19,790 nt of DNA from JAYVJH01 sp043777595 (GCA_043777595.1 JAYWHT010000016.1:1-19790); one strand, 5' to 3'. Shown: positions 7,118-16,015, counted from the stretch's first letter. The notes: a model not told the origin generated them from the letters alone. Numbers and translations: made by a program.

Positions 7118-8353
7118 CTATCGCTCATATTTGAGTTTAAACTTACTCAAATTAGGCTTGTATTTACGTGGGCGAATTTGCTCGTGTTCATAAATCAATT
7201 TGCCCAAATTAGCATAAAATGGAAACCCCACGCTATCGTAGTCGTATTTGTCGTCATTAAAAACCTGATCTTCGTTGCAGTACATCACTGCCGTTAGCAT
7301 AAATTCTATACCCTTCTCAAAATCAACGATATAGGCATTGTCCAACAAAAAACCATAAGCATCGCCTACTTTATTGAAAACCCTGATGTGTTTGGGCATG
7401 GGTGCTTTACTGTCGCCAAAGATTGTAAATTTACAGTAGCTGTCATAAAACTCGGTGGTATTGTAGCGTGGGTAGGTAGTTTCGGACGGTAGCTGTGACA
7501 TATATTGATACACAAAACGGTAATCGTCAGTAGTCAAATTAAAAGTCTGTTTTTTGTCCACATATTCAGGAAAAAGCACCGCTTTTAGAATGGCTTGCTG
7601 GTCGTGTAATGGAAAAAAATTTTTGTTTGTAAACTCAAAAGGCTGCCGCACCAGCGAGTCGTCTTTCATGTAGCCCTTGCCTTTGGTGATGGGTGTTTTG
7701 GGTAATAAACTATTGGGGTTAAACTCTTGGGGCTGGCTGTAAATCAGTCTGTTTATGCCGTCCACAAATCTAATCGGATTGGTGTAACGATTTTGGTCGG
7801 TAGTGAGTGGCACAGACAATCGATGCAGAAAGCGACTGTCCACATAACCTTTGGCTTTGAGATTGTCGTTAAATGCTTGCTGCCCTACAAATTCATAAAG
7901 CCGATTGTAAGCATCGTTATCGCTCACCAACAGTATTTTTTTGGCATAATGCGCCACCGACGGCAAGCCATTTTGTGCCGATGTATCGGTCAGTACGGCT
8001 GTTTGTCCACTATGCGCCGAATCGGTTAGCATGGTAGTATATTTGTTTAAGCCTTTGATTTTGAGTTTGTTCAGTTTTTCGAGAGCCAACAAAACGGCTG
8101 GAAATTTGACTGTACTGGCTGGATAAAAATACCGTGCTTTGTCCACACCATACTGATAGGTTCTGAAAGTAGGTCGGTTTTTGGCATCTCGGTCTATTTG
8201 GGTATAGATTATCTGCACCTCGTACAAGTCAGGTTTTGCCAATATTTTACCAAACTGCGCGGGCTTGGTTTGCATTAGTTTTTCTAACAGATTGGTTTGG
8301 GCTTGCAAGTTCATTTGTTGCAAAATCAAGAACGTAAAAAATATTTTTTTCAT
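7118..8353 (-). CDS. Exported serine hydrolase, class A beta-lactamase-like fold
   Basis: 411 residues from ATG 8353 (MKKIFFTFLILQQMNLQAQ signal peptide, cleavage near 19). It has the three hallmarks of penicillin-binding/class A beta-lactamase-type enzymes: Ser80-Thr-Val-Lys83 (FYPASTVKFP), Ser144-Asp-Asn146 (LLVSDNDAYN) and Lys328-Val-Gly330 (FNKVGDAYG, replacing KTG). It is longer (411 versus about 290) than classical beta-lactamases, and I see no ExxLN omega-loop glutamate. A peptidase/esterase or muropeptide-related role in the periplasm is therefore at least as likely as antibiotic hydrolysis. The family is commonly annotated simply as serine hydrolase (Beta-lactamase2 type). Its ATG overlaps the stop of the DJ-1/PfpI gene by one base (TAATG), implying translational coupling. 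A start three codons earlier (8362) is possible but would overlap more. Confidence 0.88.
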   Translation of the reverse strand: MKKIFFTFLILQQMNLQAQTNLLEKLMQTKPAQFGKILAKPDLYEVQIIYTQIDRDAKNRPTFRTYQYGVDKARYFYPASTVKFPAVLLALEKLNKLKIKGLNKYTTMLTDSAHSGQTAVLTDTSAQNGLPSVAHYAKKILLVSDNDAYNRLYEFVGQQAFNDNLKAKGYVDSRFLHRLSVPLTTDQNRYTNPIRFVDGINRLIYSQPQEFNPNSLLPKTPITKGKGYMKDDSLVRQPFEFTNKNFFPLHDQQAILKAVLFPEYVDKKQTFNLTTDDYRFVYQYMSQLPSETTYPRYNTTEFYDSYCKFTIFGDSKAPMPKHIRVFNKVGDAYGFLLDNAYIVDFEKGIEFMLTAVMYCNEDQVFNDDKYDYDSVGFPFYANLGKLIYEHEQIRPRKYKPNLSKFKLKYER

Positions 8354-8964
8354 TATTTCCAATAATCATACTGTGCGTATTTTGCCCCCAGAGTGGCTAC
8401 TTCTGCACCCAATAGTTTACTAACAACATAAAACGACATATCAATCCCAGCCGACACCCCCGCCGACAATATCACCGAGCCATTATCTACATAGCGCACA
8501 TTTTCTATAACTTCGGTATAGGGTGCAATCTTTCTTAGATGGTCAATAGCTCGGTAGTGTGTGGTGGCTTTGAGACCATCAAGTAGCCCTGCCTTGGCCA
8601 AAATCAACGCACCCGTACAAACCGAAAGCACCAGATTGGCAGCAATAGACTTTTGTTTTAACCAATCAATAACTACTTCATTGTCCATTTCAAGACGGCT
8701 GCCATAAGCACTACCATCGGCACGATAACCCCCACCGCCGGGAATCAAAATAATATCAATATCAGGACAGTTTTCAAAAACATAAGTTGGCAATATTACT
8801 AAATTATTGCGGGCAATAATCTGAGCATTTTGGGCAACTGTAAATACATTGAACGGCATCTCGTCCATAATCTGATAGCCTGCCGTGCTAAATACCTCAA
8901 AAGGGCCAGCAAAGTCTAATACCTCTACACCGTCAAAAAGAAAAATCGCTACATTTCTGGGCAT
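8353..8964 (-). CDS. DJ-1/PfpI family protein (isonitrile-hydratase-like)
   Basis: 203 residues with the class I glutamine amidotransferase-like fold of the DJ-1/PfpI superfamily: LFDGVEVLDFAGPFEVF at 9-25, a glycine-rich loop IPGGGGYRADG at 74-84, and the nucleophile elbow LSVCTGALILAKAGLLDG with Cys116. Asp17 and Cys116 correspond to the Asp/Cys pair used in isonitrile hydratase, and the closest architecture is the GATase1 domain also found in the N-termini of some AraC regulators. Here no HTH follows, so it is the free-standing form. No signal peptide, so cytoplasmic. It is first in a minus-strand pair with the serine hydrolase (one-base overlap) and divergent from the M19 dipeptidase. The substrate is unknown; hydratase, glyoxalase or chaperone activity are all found in the superfamily. 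Confidence 0.9.
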   Translation of the reverse strand: MPRNVAIFLFDGVEVLDFAGPFEVFSTAGYQIMDEMPFNVFTVAQNAQIIARNNLVILPTYVFENCPDIDIILIPGGGGYRADGSAYGSRLEMDNEVVIDWLKQKSIAANLVLSVCTGALILAKAGLLDGLKATTHYRAIDHLRKIAPYTEVIENVRYVDNGSVILSAGVSAGIDMSFYVVSKLLGAEVATLGAKYAQYDYWK

Positions 8965-9047
8965 TGTGATGGGGTCGTAATTGATTTTGTCCTAAAATTG
9001 AGTTATTTTTACTAAATTTCCGAACAATAAACTCTTTTTTCTAAAAA
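8965..9047. promoter_or_regulatory. Divergent promoter region between DJ-1/PfpI and M19 dipeptidase genes
   Basis: 83 bp, A+T rich. On the plus strand TAAATTTC (9013-9020) is one base off the TAnnTTTG -7 element and lies 27 bp before ATG 9048; no well-spaced -33 TTTG was found. No convincing minus-strand -7 box was seen. Confidence 0.3.
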
Positions 9048-10274
9048 ATGATGAAAACTAAACTCTTACTTCTTCTTTCTTTCGGACTGATTGTATCAAA
9101 TTTATATGCTCAAAAAACCGACGAGCAACTGCGTATATTGGCCAATAAACTCGCCCACAAATATATAATTACCGATGGCCACGTGGACTTGCCATATCGG
9201 CTCAAAATTAAAAATTTTAGATTAGAACGCCAATATCTCGACATTCCAATAAGCACCACAGAAGGTGATTTTGACTATGAACGTGCCAAAAAAGGAGGTC
9301 TTTCTGCCCCCTTTATGTCGGTTTATATTCCGTCTTCTTACCAGCAATCGGGCGGTGCCAAATTATTGGCCGATAGCCTCATTACGATGGTAAAAGGCAT
9401 TGCAGCGGCACACCCCGATAAATTTGGAATCGTTACCCGACCGTCTGAGGTCGAAGCTAATTTTAAGAAAGGTATTATTTCGTTTCCGATGGGTATGGAA
9501 AACGGTGCGCCATTGCTCGAACTAACCGATGTGGCTTATTTTCGGCAACGGGGTATAAGCTATGTAACATTGACACATGGCAAAGACAACCTAATTTGCG
9601 ACTCGTCTTACGACAGCACAGGTACTCACAAAGGACTTAGTGAATATGGCAAAAAAGTGGTCTTGGAAATGAATCGAGTGGGTATCATGGTCGATATTTC
9701 GCACGTGTCCGATGATGCTTTTTATCAGGTCATGGCTATCACAAAAGTACCAGCGATAGCGTCCCATTCATCATGCCGACACTTTACGCCAAGTTTCAAA
9801 CGCAATATGTCTGACGATATGATAAAACTATTGGCCAAAAATGGCGGTGTGATTCAGATTAACTTTGGGTCGAGTTTTTTGGACGAAAACTATCGAAACC
9901 AAGCCGATATTCTTGAAAAGAAATTTGAAGAAATATTAGCAGAAAAAAAATTACAAATGAAAGATGCCAAAGCGCAAACGCTACTTAAAGAGTTTCAGAA
10001 AGCCAATCCAGTACTATTTGCCGATGTCGAGACTGTTGCCAATCACATCGACCACGTCCGTAAACTCACAGGTAGCACCAATCATATCGGCATCGGCTCA
10101 GACTTTGATGGTGTAGGCGACAGCCTACCAACTGGCCTCAAAGACGTGTCCCAATATCCAAACTTGATTTATGTATTGCTCAAAAGAGGCTATTCAGAAA
10201 AAGACATCGCCAATATTTTGTACCGAAACGTATGGCGAGTATGGAAACAAACGCTGGCGCAAGCCAAGGTGTAG
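9048..10274 (+). CDS. Exported dipeptidase, peptidase family M19 (membrane/renal dipeptidase type)
   Basis: 408 residues with a signal peptide (MMKTKLLLLLSFGLIVSNLY, then AQ), so periplasmic or outer-membrane associated. It is an amidohydrolase-fold binuclear zinc peptidase: ligands His45 and Asp47 (TDGHVDLPY), bridging Glu151 (MGMENGAP), His219 (VDISHVSD) and His240 (IASHSS), followed by the substrate-binding Arg region (SSCRHFTPSFKRN), and the GIGSDFDG motif at 348-355 carrying the catalytic aspartate. The helical insertion at about 280-325 (ILEKKFEEILAEKKLQ and neighbours) is usual in Bacteroidota members. M19 enzymes cleave a broad range of L-Xaa-L/D-Xaa dipeptides. The start could be the second Met (9051). 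It is a single gene, divergent from the DJ-1/PfpI pair and convergent with the AraC gene 169 bp away. Confidence 0.95.
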   Translation: MMKTKLLLLLSFGLIVSNLYAQKTDEQLRILANKLAHKYIITDGHVDLPYRLKIKNFRLERQYLDIPISTTEGDFDYERAKKGGLSAPFMSVYIPSSYQQSGGAKLLADSLITMVKGIAAAHPDKFGIVTRPSEVEANFKKGIISFPMGMENGAPLLELTDVAYFRQRGISYVTLTHGKDNLICDSSYDSTGTHKGLSEYGKKVVLEMNRVGIMVDISHVSDDAFYQVMAITKVPAIASHSSCRHFTPSFKRNMSDDMIKLLAKNGGVIQINFGSSFLDENYRNQADILEKKFEEILAEKKLQMKDAKAQTLLKEFQKANPVLFADVETVANHIDHVRKLTGSTNHIGIGSDFDGVGDSLPTGLKDVSQYPNLIYVLLKRGYSEKDIANILYRNVWRVWKQTLAQAKV

Positions 10275-10443
10275 CTCTACAAAAATACATCGCAACGCTA
10301 TCAAACAGAAATTGAATTAGCCACGCCACAAAATAGAATTTTTGAAATAAGAAAGCGCCGCTTGTGCGGGCAAAAGTATCTAAGCCAATTTATTTGTGCG
10401 ACAAAAAGAATATAATTTACTGATAATCAATATTTTAAATTCT
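10275..10443. other. Intergenic spacer between convergent genes
   Basis: 169 bp between the M19 dipeptidase stop and the AraC gene stop. It contains a small stem (CCGC, loop TTGT, GCGG, about 10353-10364) without a following T tract on either strand. No open frame, promoter motif or repeat was found. Confidence 0.6.
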
Positions 10444-11316
10444 TTATCGCCGCTGCCGTCTGTATTCATTAGGAACTACGCCCACTCTTTTTTTAAAAAA
10501 CCTCGCAAAATAATTGGGGTACTCAAATTGAAGTAAATACGATATTTCAGATACAGAGTAAGATGTATGCAATAAATATTTTTGCGCCTCATTGATTGTA
10601 TTTTGATGTACCAATTCTAATGGCGATTTGCCAGCGACTTCTCTGCAAATACGGTTGAGATGTACGGGCGTTATGTTCAACTCATCGGCAAATTCGGCTA
10701 TACTTTTTGTTACAGACAACTCTCTGATTGATTTCTGAAACTGTCGAAAATAACCCAACGTGCGGCTGTCGCTTTTGGCAAAGGCATCGTGTTTGGCCAA
10801 GCGGTGTAGTTGTATAAAAAACTGTATCAAATAGGCATTGAGCATTGCCTTTCTTTCTGATTGTTCACCAAAAATTTCTTTTTCTAATATTTTTGTCAAA
10901 TCCAAAATACCATCGAATGACAACTCATCGTCAAAACGGTTCAAAATTTGTATTTTTTCAAATGTCTGAAAAATATCTTTTGATGTTCTAAAAGTATCTT
11001 CTACTATATTTTCTGAAATCGTCAAAATATAGCCGCTCACATCGGGTGTGTAAGTAAATCCATGTAGCTGTATAGGCGGAATCAAAAAAATACACGGAGC
11101 CATAATATGCCGTGTTTGCGTAGCTTCTTGAAAAGCAACTTCGCCTTTTTCGATTATAAACACCTGATAGAGATGCGTATGTATATGTGGCTGAATATTC
11201 CAGTCGAAGGTTTGGCTACGAGTGGCTATTAGTTCCAAAAAAATATATTCGCCCGAATGTCGAGCCGACAAGTCGCCGTACAAGCCATCGTAGTTAGGTA
11301 TGGTGTTGGGTTTCAT
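10444..11316 (-). CDS. AraC-family transcriptional regulator with cupin sensor domain
   Basis: 290 residues. The N-terminal part (about 25-105) is an AraC-type cupin sensor with HIHTHLYQVFIIEKGEVAF and a PPIQLHGF strand. The C-terminal part (about 195-288) is the double HTH domain: first HTH near 204-229 (SIAEFADELNITPVHLNRIC), second near 252-276 (YSVSEISYLLQFEYPNYFAR), ending in the conserved FFKKRVGVVPNEYR. The arrangement resembles PobR-type regulators of aromatic acid catabolism, though that is an impression, not a proven subfamily. It is transcribed away from the TonB receptor/tannase genes with a 103-bp shared upstream region that carries a perfect palindrome. The natural inference is that it senses an aromatic or ester-derived inducer and activates that divergent set. 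There is no sign of damage. Confidence 0.93.
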   Translation of the reverse strand: MKPNTIPNYDGLYGDLSARHSGEYIFLELIATRSQTFDWNIQPHIHTHLYQVFIIEKGEVAFQEATQTRHIMAPCIFLIPPIQLHGFTYTPDVSGYILTISENIVEDTFRTSKDIFQTFEKIQILNRFDDELSFDGILDLTKILEKEIFGEQSERKAMLNAYLIQFFIQLHRLAKHDAFAKSDSRTLGYFRQFQKSIRELSVTKSIAEFADELNITPVHLNRICREVAGKSPLELVHQNTINEAQKYLLHTSYSVSEISYLLQFEYPNYFARFFKKRVGVVPNEYRRQRR

Positions 11317-11333
11317 GTTTTTAGAATGTTTGA

Positions 11334-11347
11334 ATTGTATCTACAAT
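11334..11347. promoter_or_regulatory. Palindrome in the AraC / TonB-receptor divergent region (candidate operator)
   Basis: ATTGTA-TC-TACAAT is a perfect 6-bp inverted repeat with a 2-bp centre. It lies 17 bp upstream of the AraC start codon and about 70 bp upstream of the TonB receptor start. AraC proteins usually bind direct repeats, so the palindrome could instead serve autoregulation or another factor. Confidence 0.35.
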
Positions 11348-11386
11348 ATTAAAAAATGTTTCGTAATTATGCTAAAAAGATTAGGC

Positions 11387-11394
11387 TATTTTGC
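11387..11394 (+). promoter_or_regulatory. Weak candidate -7 element for the TonB receptor gene
   Basis: TATTTTGC is one base shorter in spacing than TAnnTTTG and lies 25 bp before ATG 11420. The only TTTC-like -33 candidate (11359-11362) is too far (24 nt). A degenerate promoter of this kind would fit a need for an activator such as the divergent AraC protein. Confidence 0.3.
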
Positions 11395-11419
11395 AAATAA
11401 AATAAACCAACCTTTTTAG

Positions 11420-14215
11420 ATGAAAAAACAATTCTACAAAATACCCACCTACTGGCTCGCCGGCTTTTTGCTACTGTTGAGCCTCAATCTTACGGCCCAA
11501 TCGCTTCTCAAAGGCCGAGTTACTGACACCAACCGTAGCCCGCTTGTAGGTGCGTCGGTTGTATTAAAGGGTACAAGCAATGGCGTCGTTACCAATGCCG
11601 ATGGCACTTTTAGTATCAATGTAGCCTCGTTGCCTACTACACTATTGGTGAGTTTTATTGGCTACGAAAACCAAACTGTTACGGTTCAAACTGACGACAA
11701 AACACTTGAAATTACGCTCAAAGACGATGCCCAGAGTCTTTCAGAGATTGTAGTGTCGGCCTCTCGCAAACCCGAAAAAGTAACCGAGTCGCCCGCTTCG
11801 ATTTCGATAGTTAATTCACAAAAAATCCGCACCCAAGCCGTTGAGGGCGATGCCATCAATTTGCTCAAAAATACCCAAGGGGTCAGAATCATCAACAATG
11901 GTATTGCCAAAACCAACATCACGATGCGTGGGCAGGCGTTGGTAAACGAAACACTGACCTTGGTTTTGAAAGATTATCGCTCTATTGCCAACCCGCACAC
12001 AACCATTATTGACAACGAAAGAATGGGCGTAAATACCTTAGACATTGACCGTATTGAGGTAATTCGTGGCCCATCGGGAGCGTTGTGGGGGCCTGGGGTC
12101 AATGCAGGGGTCGTACATTTTATTACCAAAGACCCTTTCAAATATGCAGGTACGAGTGCCAACGTAGCGTATAGTTTTGAAGGGCAAGGGGTCAAGAAAT
12201 TTAATTTTCGCCATGCCGCAAGCAACGATAAATTTGGCTACAAAGTACTCTACACGCACCGCAGTGGCAACGATTTTGTCTATGATTTGACCAATGCCGA
12301 CGACTTTGCCGCTTCTCGGTTGTTGCTCGAAACGGCTGGTCCGCCACCGTTGAGAGATGGTATCATATCGCCCGTTGTACCCAATACCGATGCCCTAACG
12401 CTTCCCAAAGAAATCGCTGCCGATGGTAAGCCTGTCTATAATTTGTTCGCCCCTTTTAGAACCAACATGGTTGAGGCTTCTTTTGAGTATCGTCCATCGA
12501 AAGACCTGAAACTTACGCTTGCCCCGCAGTGGGGAGAGTCTATGATAAACTTCCGCAACGACGGAGGCAATACCCGTGATTGGGGTACGATTTTTAATGC
12601 GCAGGGGCGAGTCAATTTCAAAAACTTCTTTGCCTCACTCAACTACTTTACGGCCCCCGAGTGGAAAGATGCCTTGCACGGCAACAACACACTGGGTACT
12701 GCGGCCAACGGCAACCGTTCGACATCGTATATTTCTACAGCTACTGACAACCGTGGCGATATAAAAGTTTTTGATTTTGCCTCGCAGCTACCATTTAGTG
12801 CAGGCCAAAAATTGGATTTTGTAACGGGCGTGGACATAAAACTACTTCGTTTTAGGGGTGTACCCGCAGGTCTTGAAACCGTGTTGGCCTCTCGCCACGG
12901 TCGCAACGAAAACGATGATAACTTTGATGTGTATGGGGCATATCTACAAGGTACATACAAAATTACCGACAATCTAAAAGTAAATGCCGTAGGTAGAGTT
13001 GATAACTTTTCGGTCTATGGTTCTTCGTTTTCGCCACGGCTGGGCTTAGTTTTTAACCCAAAAGGCAACAAAGACAATGCTTTTAGATTTGGTATTTCTA
13101 AATCGTACCGTGCGCCATCGGCCATTGTTACTAACTTTGATTTGGTATTGGCTGGGCAAAACGTTTTTGGTGCCAGAAACCCTATGACTTGGAACAGCAC
13201 CTTTGTAAAATACCCTGCTGGATTGGACAAAACAACCGTAACACCATCGTTGAATAGCGTACTGGCAGGTGTAACTAACAACCTTACTGCCGCCGACAAA
13301 GCCGCCTTAGCTGGCAAAACCTTGGCTGGAAACCTTACTTCAAAATTAACAGACCCCGTCAATGGTAAAGTTTTCAATAGTCTTTCGGAGCAATTTATCC
13401 CAAAGGCAGGACTTGAATCAACCACCGCCATTGAAGTTGGCTATACGGGTACGAGCAGCGATAAGAAATGGAAGTACAGTTTAGATGCCTTTCATCAAAC
13501 CCAGCAGGGCATGATACTCAACTTTACGAATGTTGGCCCGCGGGTAAGTTTCCCAAATATCCGAACTGAACTCACCACCGCTCTCACTGCCGCAGGCGTG
13601 AATGCCGAGGTAGCCAACCGAGTGGCTACGCAAGCCGCCACTCAATACGGTGGGGCATACAACGCCGCCGCCGACCAACATTCGTCTGTGCCTTTGTTTG
13701 CCAACAACACGGCCCCAAGCTCGGGTTTCAGACCCATCGAAGGCAAGGCCAAGTATTTTGGTTTAGAAGGCAGCCTCGAATATGCCAACGAAAAAGGAAT
13801 CAACCCATTTTTTAACTTTTCGTATTTGAATGACGTAGTATTTGACCCTTCCGAACTCGGTGCCACCACCACGAGTAGCAACAATTCTTATTATCTCAAT
13901 ACTTCGCCCATGCGGTTACGTTTTGGGGTAAATAAAATTGCCAAAGGAAAAGGCATTTATAGCTCTTTGTCGGCCAGTTACGACAAGGGCTACGACAACC
14001 TCACGGGCGTATGGACAGGTAGGGTACCCGACTATTTTTTGATAGATGTTTCGGTAGGCTACGATTTGGGCAACGGTGTGCGGTTTGACGTGAGTTCGAC
14101 AAACGTTACCAACCAAGTCTATCGCCCTATGCCGTATTTTCCTGCTCAAAGAAGGCTAATTTTTGCGAGTTTGACGTATGAGATTGGTCATAACGTATTG
14201 GGTAAGAAGAAATAA
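11420..14215 (+). CDS. TonB-dependent outer-membrane receptor with CarboxypepD_reg-like domain
   Basis: 931 residues. A signal peptide (about 1-27, ending NLTAQ) is followed by a carboxypeptidase-regulatory-like beta domain (about 28-103; LKGRVTDTNRSPLVGASVVL, NADGTFSINV, LLVSFIGY), a TonB-box-like SLSEIVVSA (107-115), a plug domain (about 120-238; IDRIEVIRGPSGALWGPG) and a 22-strand-type barrel to the end (FASLTYEIG near the terminus). It transports a scarce or large ligand across the outer membrane using TonB/ExbBD energy. There is no SusD-like lipoprotein next to it, so it is closer to the siderophore/small-molecule type than a SusCD polysaccharide system. The tannase gene begins 36 bp downstream, suggesting that the ligand is a plant polyphenol ester or its complex with iron; both fit, because galloyl groups chelate iron. 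Confidence 0.93.
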   Translation: MKKQFYKIPTYWLAGFLLLLSLNLTAQSLLKGRVTDTNRSPLVGASVVLKGTSNGVVTNADGTFSINVASLPTTLLVSFIGYENQTVTVQTDDKTLEITLKDDAQSLSEIVVSASRKPEKVTESPASISIVNSQKIRTQAVEGDAINLLKNTQGVRIINNGIAKTNITMRGQALVNETLTLVLKDYRSIANPHTTIIDNERMGVNTLDIDRIEVIRGPSGALWGPGVNAGVVHFITKDPFKYAGTSANVAYSFEGQGVKKFNFRHAASNDKFGYKVLYTHRSGNDFVYDLTNADDFAASRLLLETAGPPPLRDGIISPVVPNTDALTLPKEIAADGKPVYNLFAPFRTNMVEASFEYRPSKDLKLTLAPQWGESMINFRNDGGNTRDWGTIFNAQGRVNFKNFFASLNYFTAPEWKDALHGNNTLGTAANGNRSTSYISTATDNRGDIKVFDFASQLPFSAGQKLDFVTGVDIKLLRFRGVPAGLETVLASRHGRNENDDNFDVYGAYLQGTYKITDNLKVNAVGRVDNFSVYGSSFSPRLGLVFNPKGNKDNAFRFGISKSYRAPSAIVTNFDLVLAGQNVFGARNPMTWNSTFVKYPAGLDKTTVTPSLNSVLAGVTNNLTAADKAALAGKTLAGNLTSKLTDPVNGKVFNSLSEQFIPKAGLESTTAIEVGYTGTSSDKKWKYSLDAFHQTQQGMILNFTNVGPRVSFPNIRTELTTALTAAGVNAEVANRVATQAATQYGGAYNAAADQHSSVPLFANNTAPSSGFRPIEGKAKYFGLEGSLEYANEKGINPFFNFSYLNDVVFDPSELGATTTSSNNSYYLNTSPMRLRFGVNKIAKGKGIYSSLSASYDKGYDNLTGVWTGRVPDYFLIDVSVGYDLGNGVRFDVSSTNVTNQVYRPMPYFPAQRRLIFASLTYEIGHNVLGKKK

Positions 14216-14251
14216 AATTTATCTTTGACTCTAATCCAAATACTAACAATA

Positions 14252-16015
14252 ATGAGTACCAAAAAACTAACCTCTTTTCTCTTGTTTCTGGTGATAGCCT
14301 CTGCAAGTTGCATGGGACAAAACAGTTCAGTCACAAAAAACGAAAGCAAAATTTTGTCTTTTCAAGAAGGCCTTAAAAATGTGCCGATTGACGAAGCCAA
14401 CAAAAAAATCGTTTTTTCGGTACCACCCTTTATTGACTTAACCAAAATCACGCCTTCCATCAAAGTTTCAGACGGGGCTACGCTCTCGCCAGCTTCTGAT
14501 ACAGAGCAAGATTTTAGCAAGCCTTTTGTCTATACCGTTACGGCAGCCGATGGTAGCAAAAACACTTATACCGTCATTGCTTCCAAGCGTGAAGGTGGCC
14601 CCAGCGGTGGCTTACCCCCACAAATAAGCAAGGCCAAACCAATGACGAACGTATCGCTCACTTTCGACCCCTCGAAATTCACCGCCCAAACCCAAGAGTT
14701 TCAGGGCAAAAGTATCAAAGTAAGGGCTTACGAACGAGTAATTTACGTGGCCAATCCCGCTGATGCTGGGCAAGAGGTGTTGAATATTTATGTTCCCGAA
14801 GAATACTTCAATGGTGGCAGCATCAACGGCTACACGGCAACAACCGCCCCGATATTTTTCCCGAACAAAGTGGGTGGCTATATGCCCGCCCAACCTGCTA
14901 CTTTTATGCCTCAAAGCGGTGGTGGCCCTGGCGGACCGCCGAGTGCCGCCGTTGTGATGGCGTTATCCAAAGGCTACGTGGTGGCCTCGGCAGGTGCAAG
15001 AGGCCGCACCTCGCCTACGGGCAAAGCCCCAGCGGGCATTGTCGATTTAAAAGCGGCCATTCGGTATCTGAAATTTAATGATAAAAATATGGCGGGCGAT
15101 GCCAACAAGATTATCTCGAACGGCACAAGTGCAGGTGGTGCAATGTCAAGTTTATTGGGTGCAACGGGCAATCACCCCGACTATGAGCCGTTTCTGAAAG
15201 CCATTGGTGCGGCCAATGCCACCGATGATGTTTTTGCGGTATCGGCTTACTGCCCCATCAGCAACCTCGAAAATGCTGATATGGCCTACGAATGGCAGTT
15301 GAATAAAATTCGAGATTACAAAGGGCGGGGCGGGGCAGGCACGCTGAACGAAGCCGCCATCAAAGTTTCGGACGATTTGAAAAAGGCTTTTCCCAACTAT
15401 TTGAATGGATTAAATTTAAAAAACAATGAAGGCAAAAAACTGAGTTTAGAGGCCAATGGCGAAGGTAATTTCAAAGATTTAGTAAACTCTTATATTGTGG
15501 CCTCAGCCCAAAAAGCCCTCGACAGTGGTATAGATTTATCAAAATATGGTTTTCTGAAAATAAATACCAATAAAGTAAGTGCGGTAGATTTCGATAATTA
15601 TATGATTTATTTAGAACATATGAAAACCCCACCAGCGTTCGATGCATTAGACAATAAATCATTTGAGAATAGTTTGTTTGGAAATGAAACAATCGAAAAT
15701 CGTCATTTTACAAGCTATGCCTTTCAGAATGCAAAAGACACGAAACCACTGATGGCAGATGCCCAACAAATAAAAATGATGAATCCGATGAGTTATATCG
15801 GCGACAAAACCGCCAAAACCGCCAAACATTGGCGAGTACGACATGGCGCAAAAGACCGAGATACGGGCTTTGCCGTGCCTGTGATATTGGCCACAACCCT
15901 CAAAAACAAGGGCTTCAACATAGACTTTGTCTTGCCGTGGGACAAACCCCACAGCGGCGACTATGACCTTGACGAGTTGTTTGGTTGGGTGGATAAAATA
16001 GTGCGTGGTGAGTAG
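14252..16015 (+). CDS. Exported subtype-B tannase / galloyl esterase with N-terminal DUF5018-like domain
   Basis: 587 residues from ATG 14252, chosen because the signal peptide (MSTKKLTSFLLFLVIASASC) begins there; the frame opens nine codons earlier. Residues about 30-112 form a small beta domain like DUF5018 repeats of Bacteroidota lipoproteins (KITPSIKVSDGATLSP, TYTVIASK). The rest is a bacterial tannase alpha/beta hydrolase: nucleophile Ser293 in NGTSAGGAMSSLLGATGNH, then ATDDVFAVSAYCPISNLENA, catalytic Asp535 and Asp537 in HGAKDRDTGFAVP, and His567 in PWDKPHSGDYDLDELFGW. Lys441 and Glu455 are 14 residues apart and Asp535/His567 are 32 apart, the same spacing I recall for the gallate-contacting and catalytic residues of Lactobacillus plantarum tannase. 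Predicted reaction: hydrolysis of galloyl or similar hydroxybenzoyl esters in the periplasm or at the cell surface, releasing the aromatic acid. It lies between the uptake receptor and the aromatic transporter. Confidence 0.9.
   Translation: MSTKKLTSFLLFLVIASASCMGQNSSVTKNESKILSFQEGLKNVPIDEANKKIVFSVPPFIDLTKITPSIKVSDGATLSPASDTEQDFSKPFVYTVTAADGSKNTYTVIASKREGGPSGGLPPQISKAKPMTNVSLTFDPSKFTAQTQEFQGKSIKVRAYERVIYVANPADAGQEVLNIYVPEEYFNGGSINGYTATTAPIFFPNKVGGYMPAQPATFMPQSGGGPGGPPSAAVVMALSKGYVVASAGARGRTSPTGKAPAGIVDLKAAIRYLKFNDKNMAGDANKIISNGTSAGGAMSSLLGATGNHPDYEPFLKAIGAANATDDVFAVSAYCPISNLENADMAYEWQLNKIRDYKGRGGAGTLNEAAIKVSDDLKKAFPNYLNGLNLKNNEGKKLSLEANGEGNFKDLVNSYIVASAQKALDSGIDLSKYGFLKINTNKVSAVDFDNYMIYLEHMKTPPAFDALDNKSFENSLFGNETIENRHFTSYAFQNAKDTKPLMADAQQIKMMNPMSYIGDKTAKTAKHWRVRHGAKDRDTGFAVPVILATTLKNKGFNIDFVLPWDKPHSGDYDLDELFGWVDKIVRGE

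Noticed and set aside
10353..10364. Hairpin as a terminator between the M19 and AraC genes
   Set aside because: Only a 4-bp stem and no T tract on either strand.
11686..13884. Many minus-strand frames within the TonB receptor gene
   Set aside because: They mirror codon bias of the real gene on the other strand; no motifs, signal peptides or promoters accompany them.
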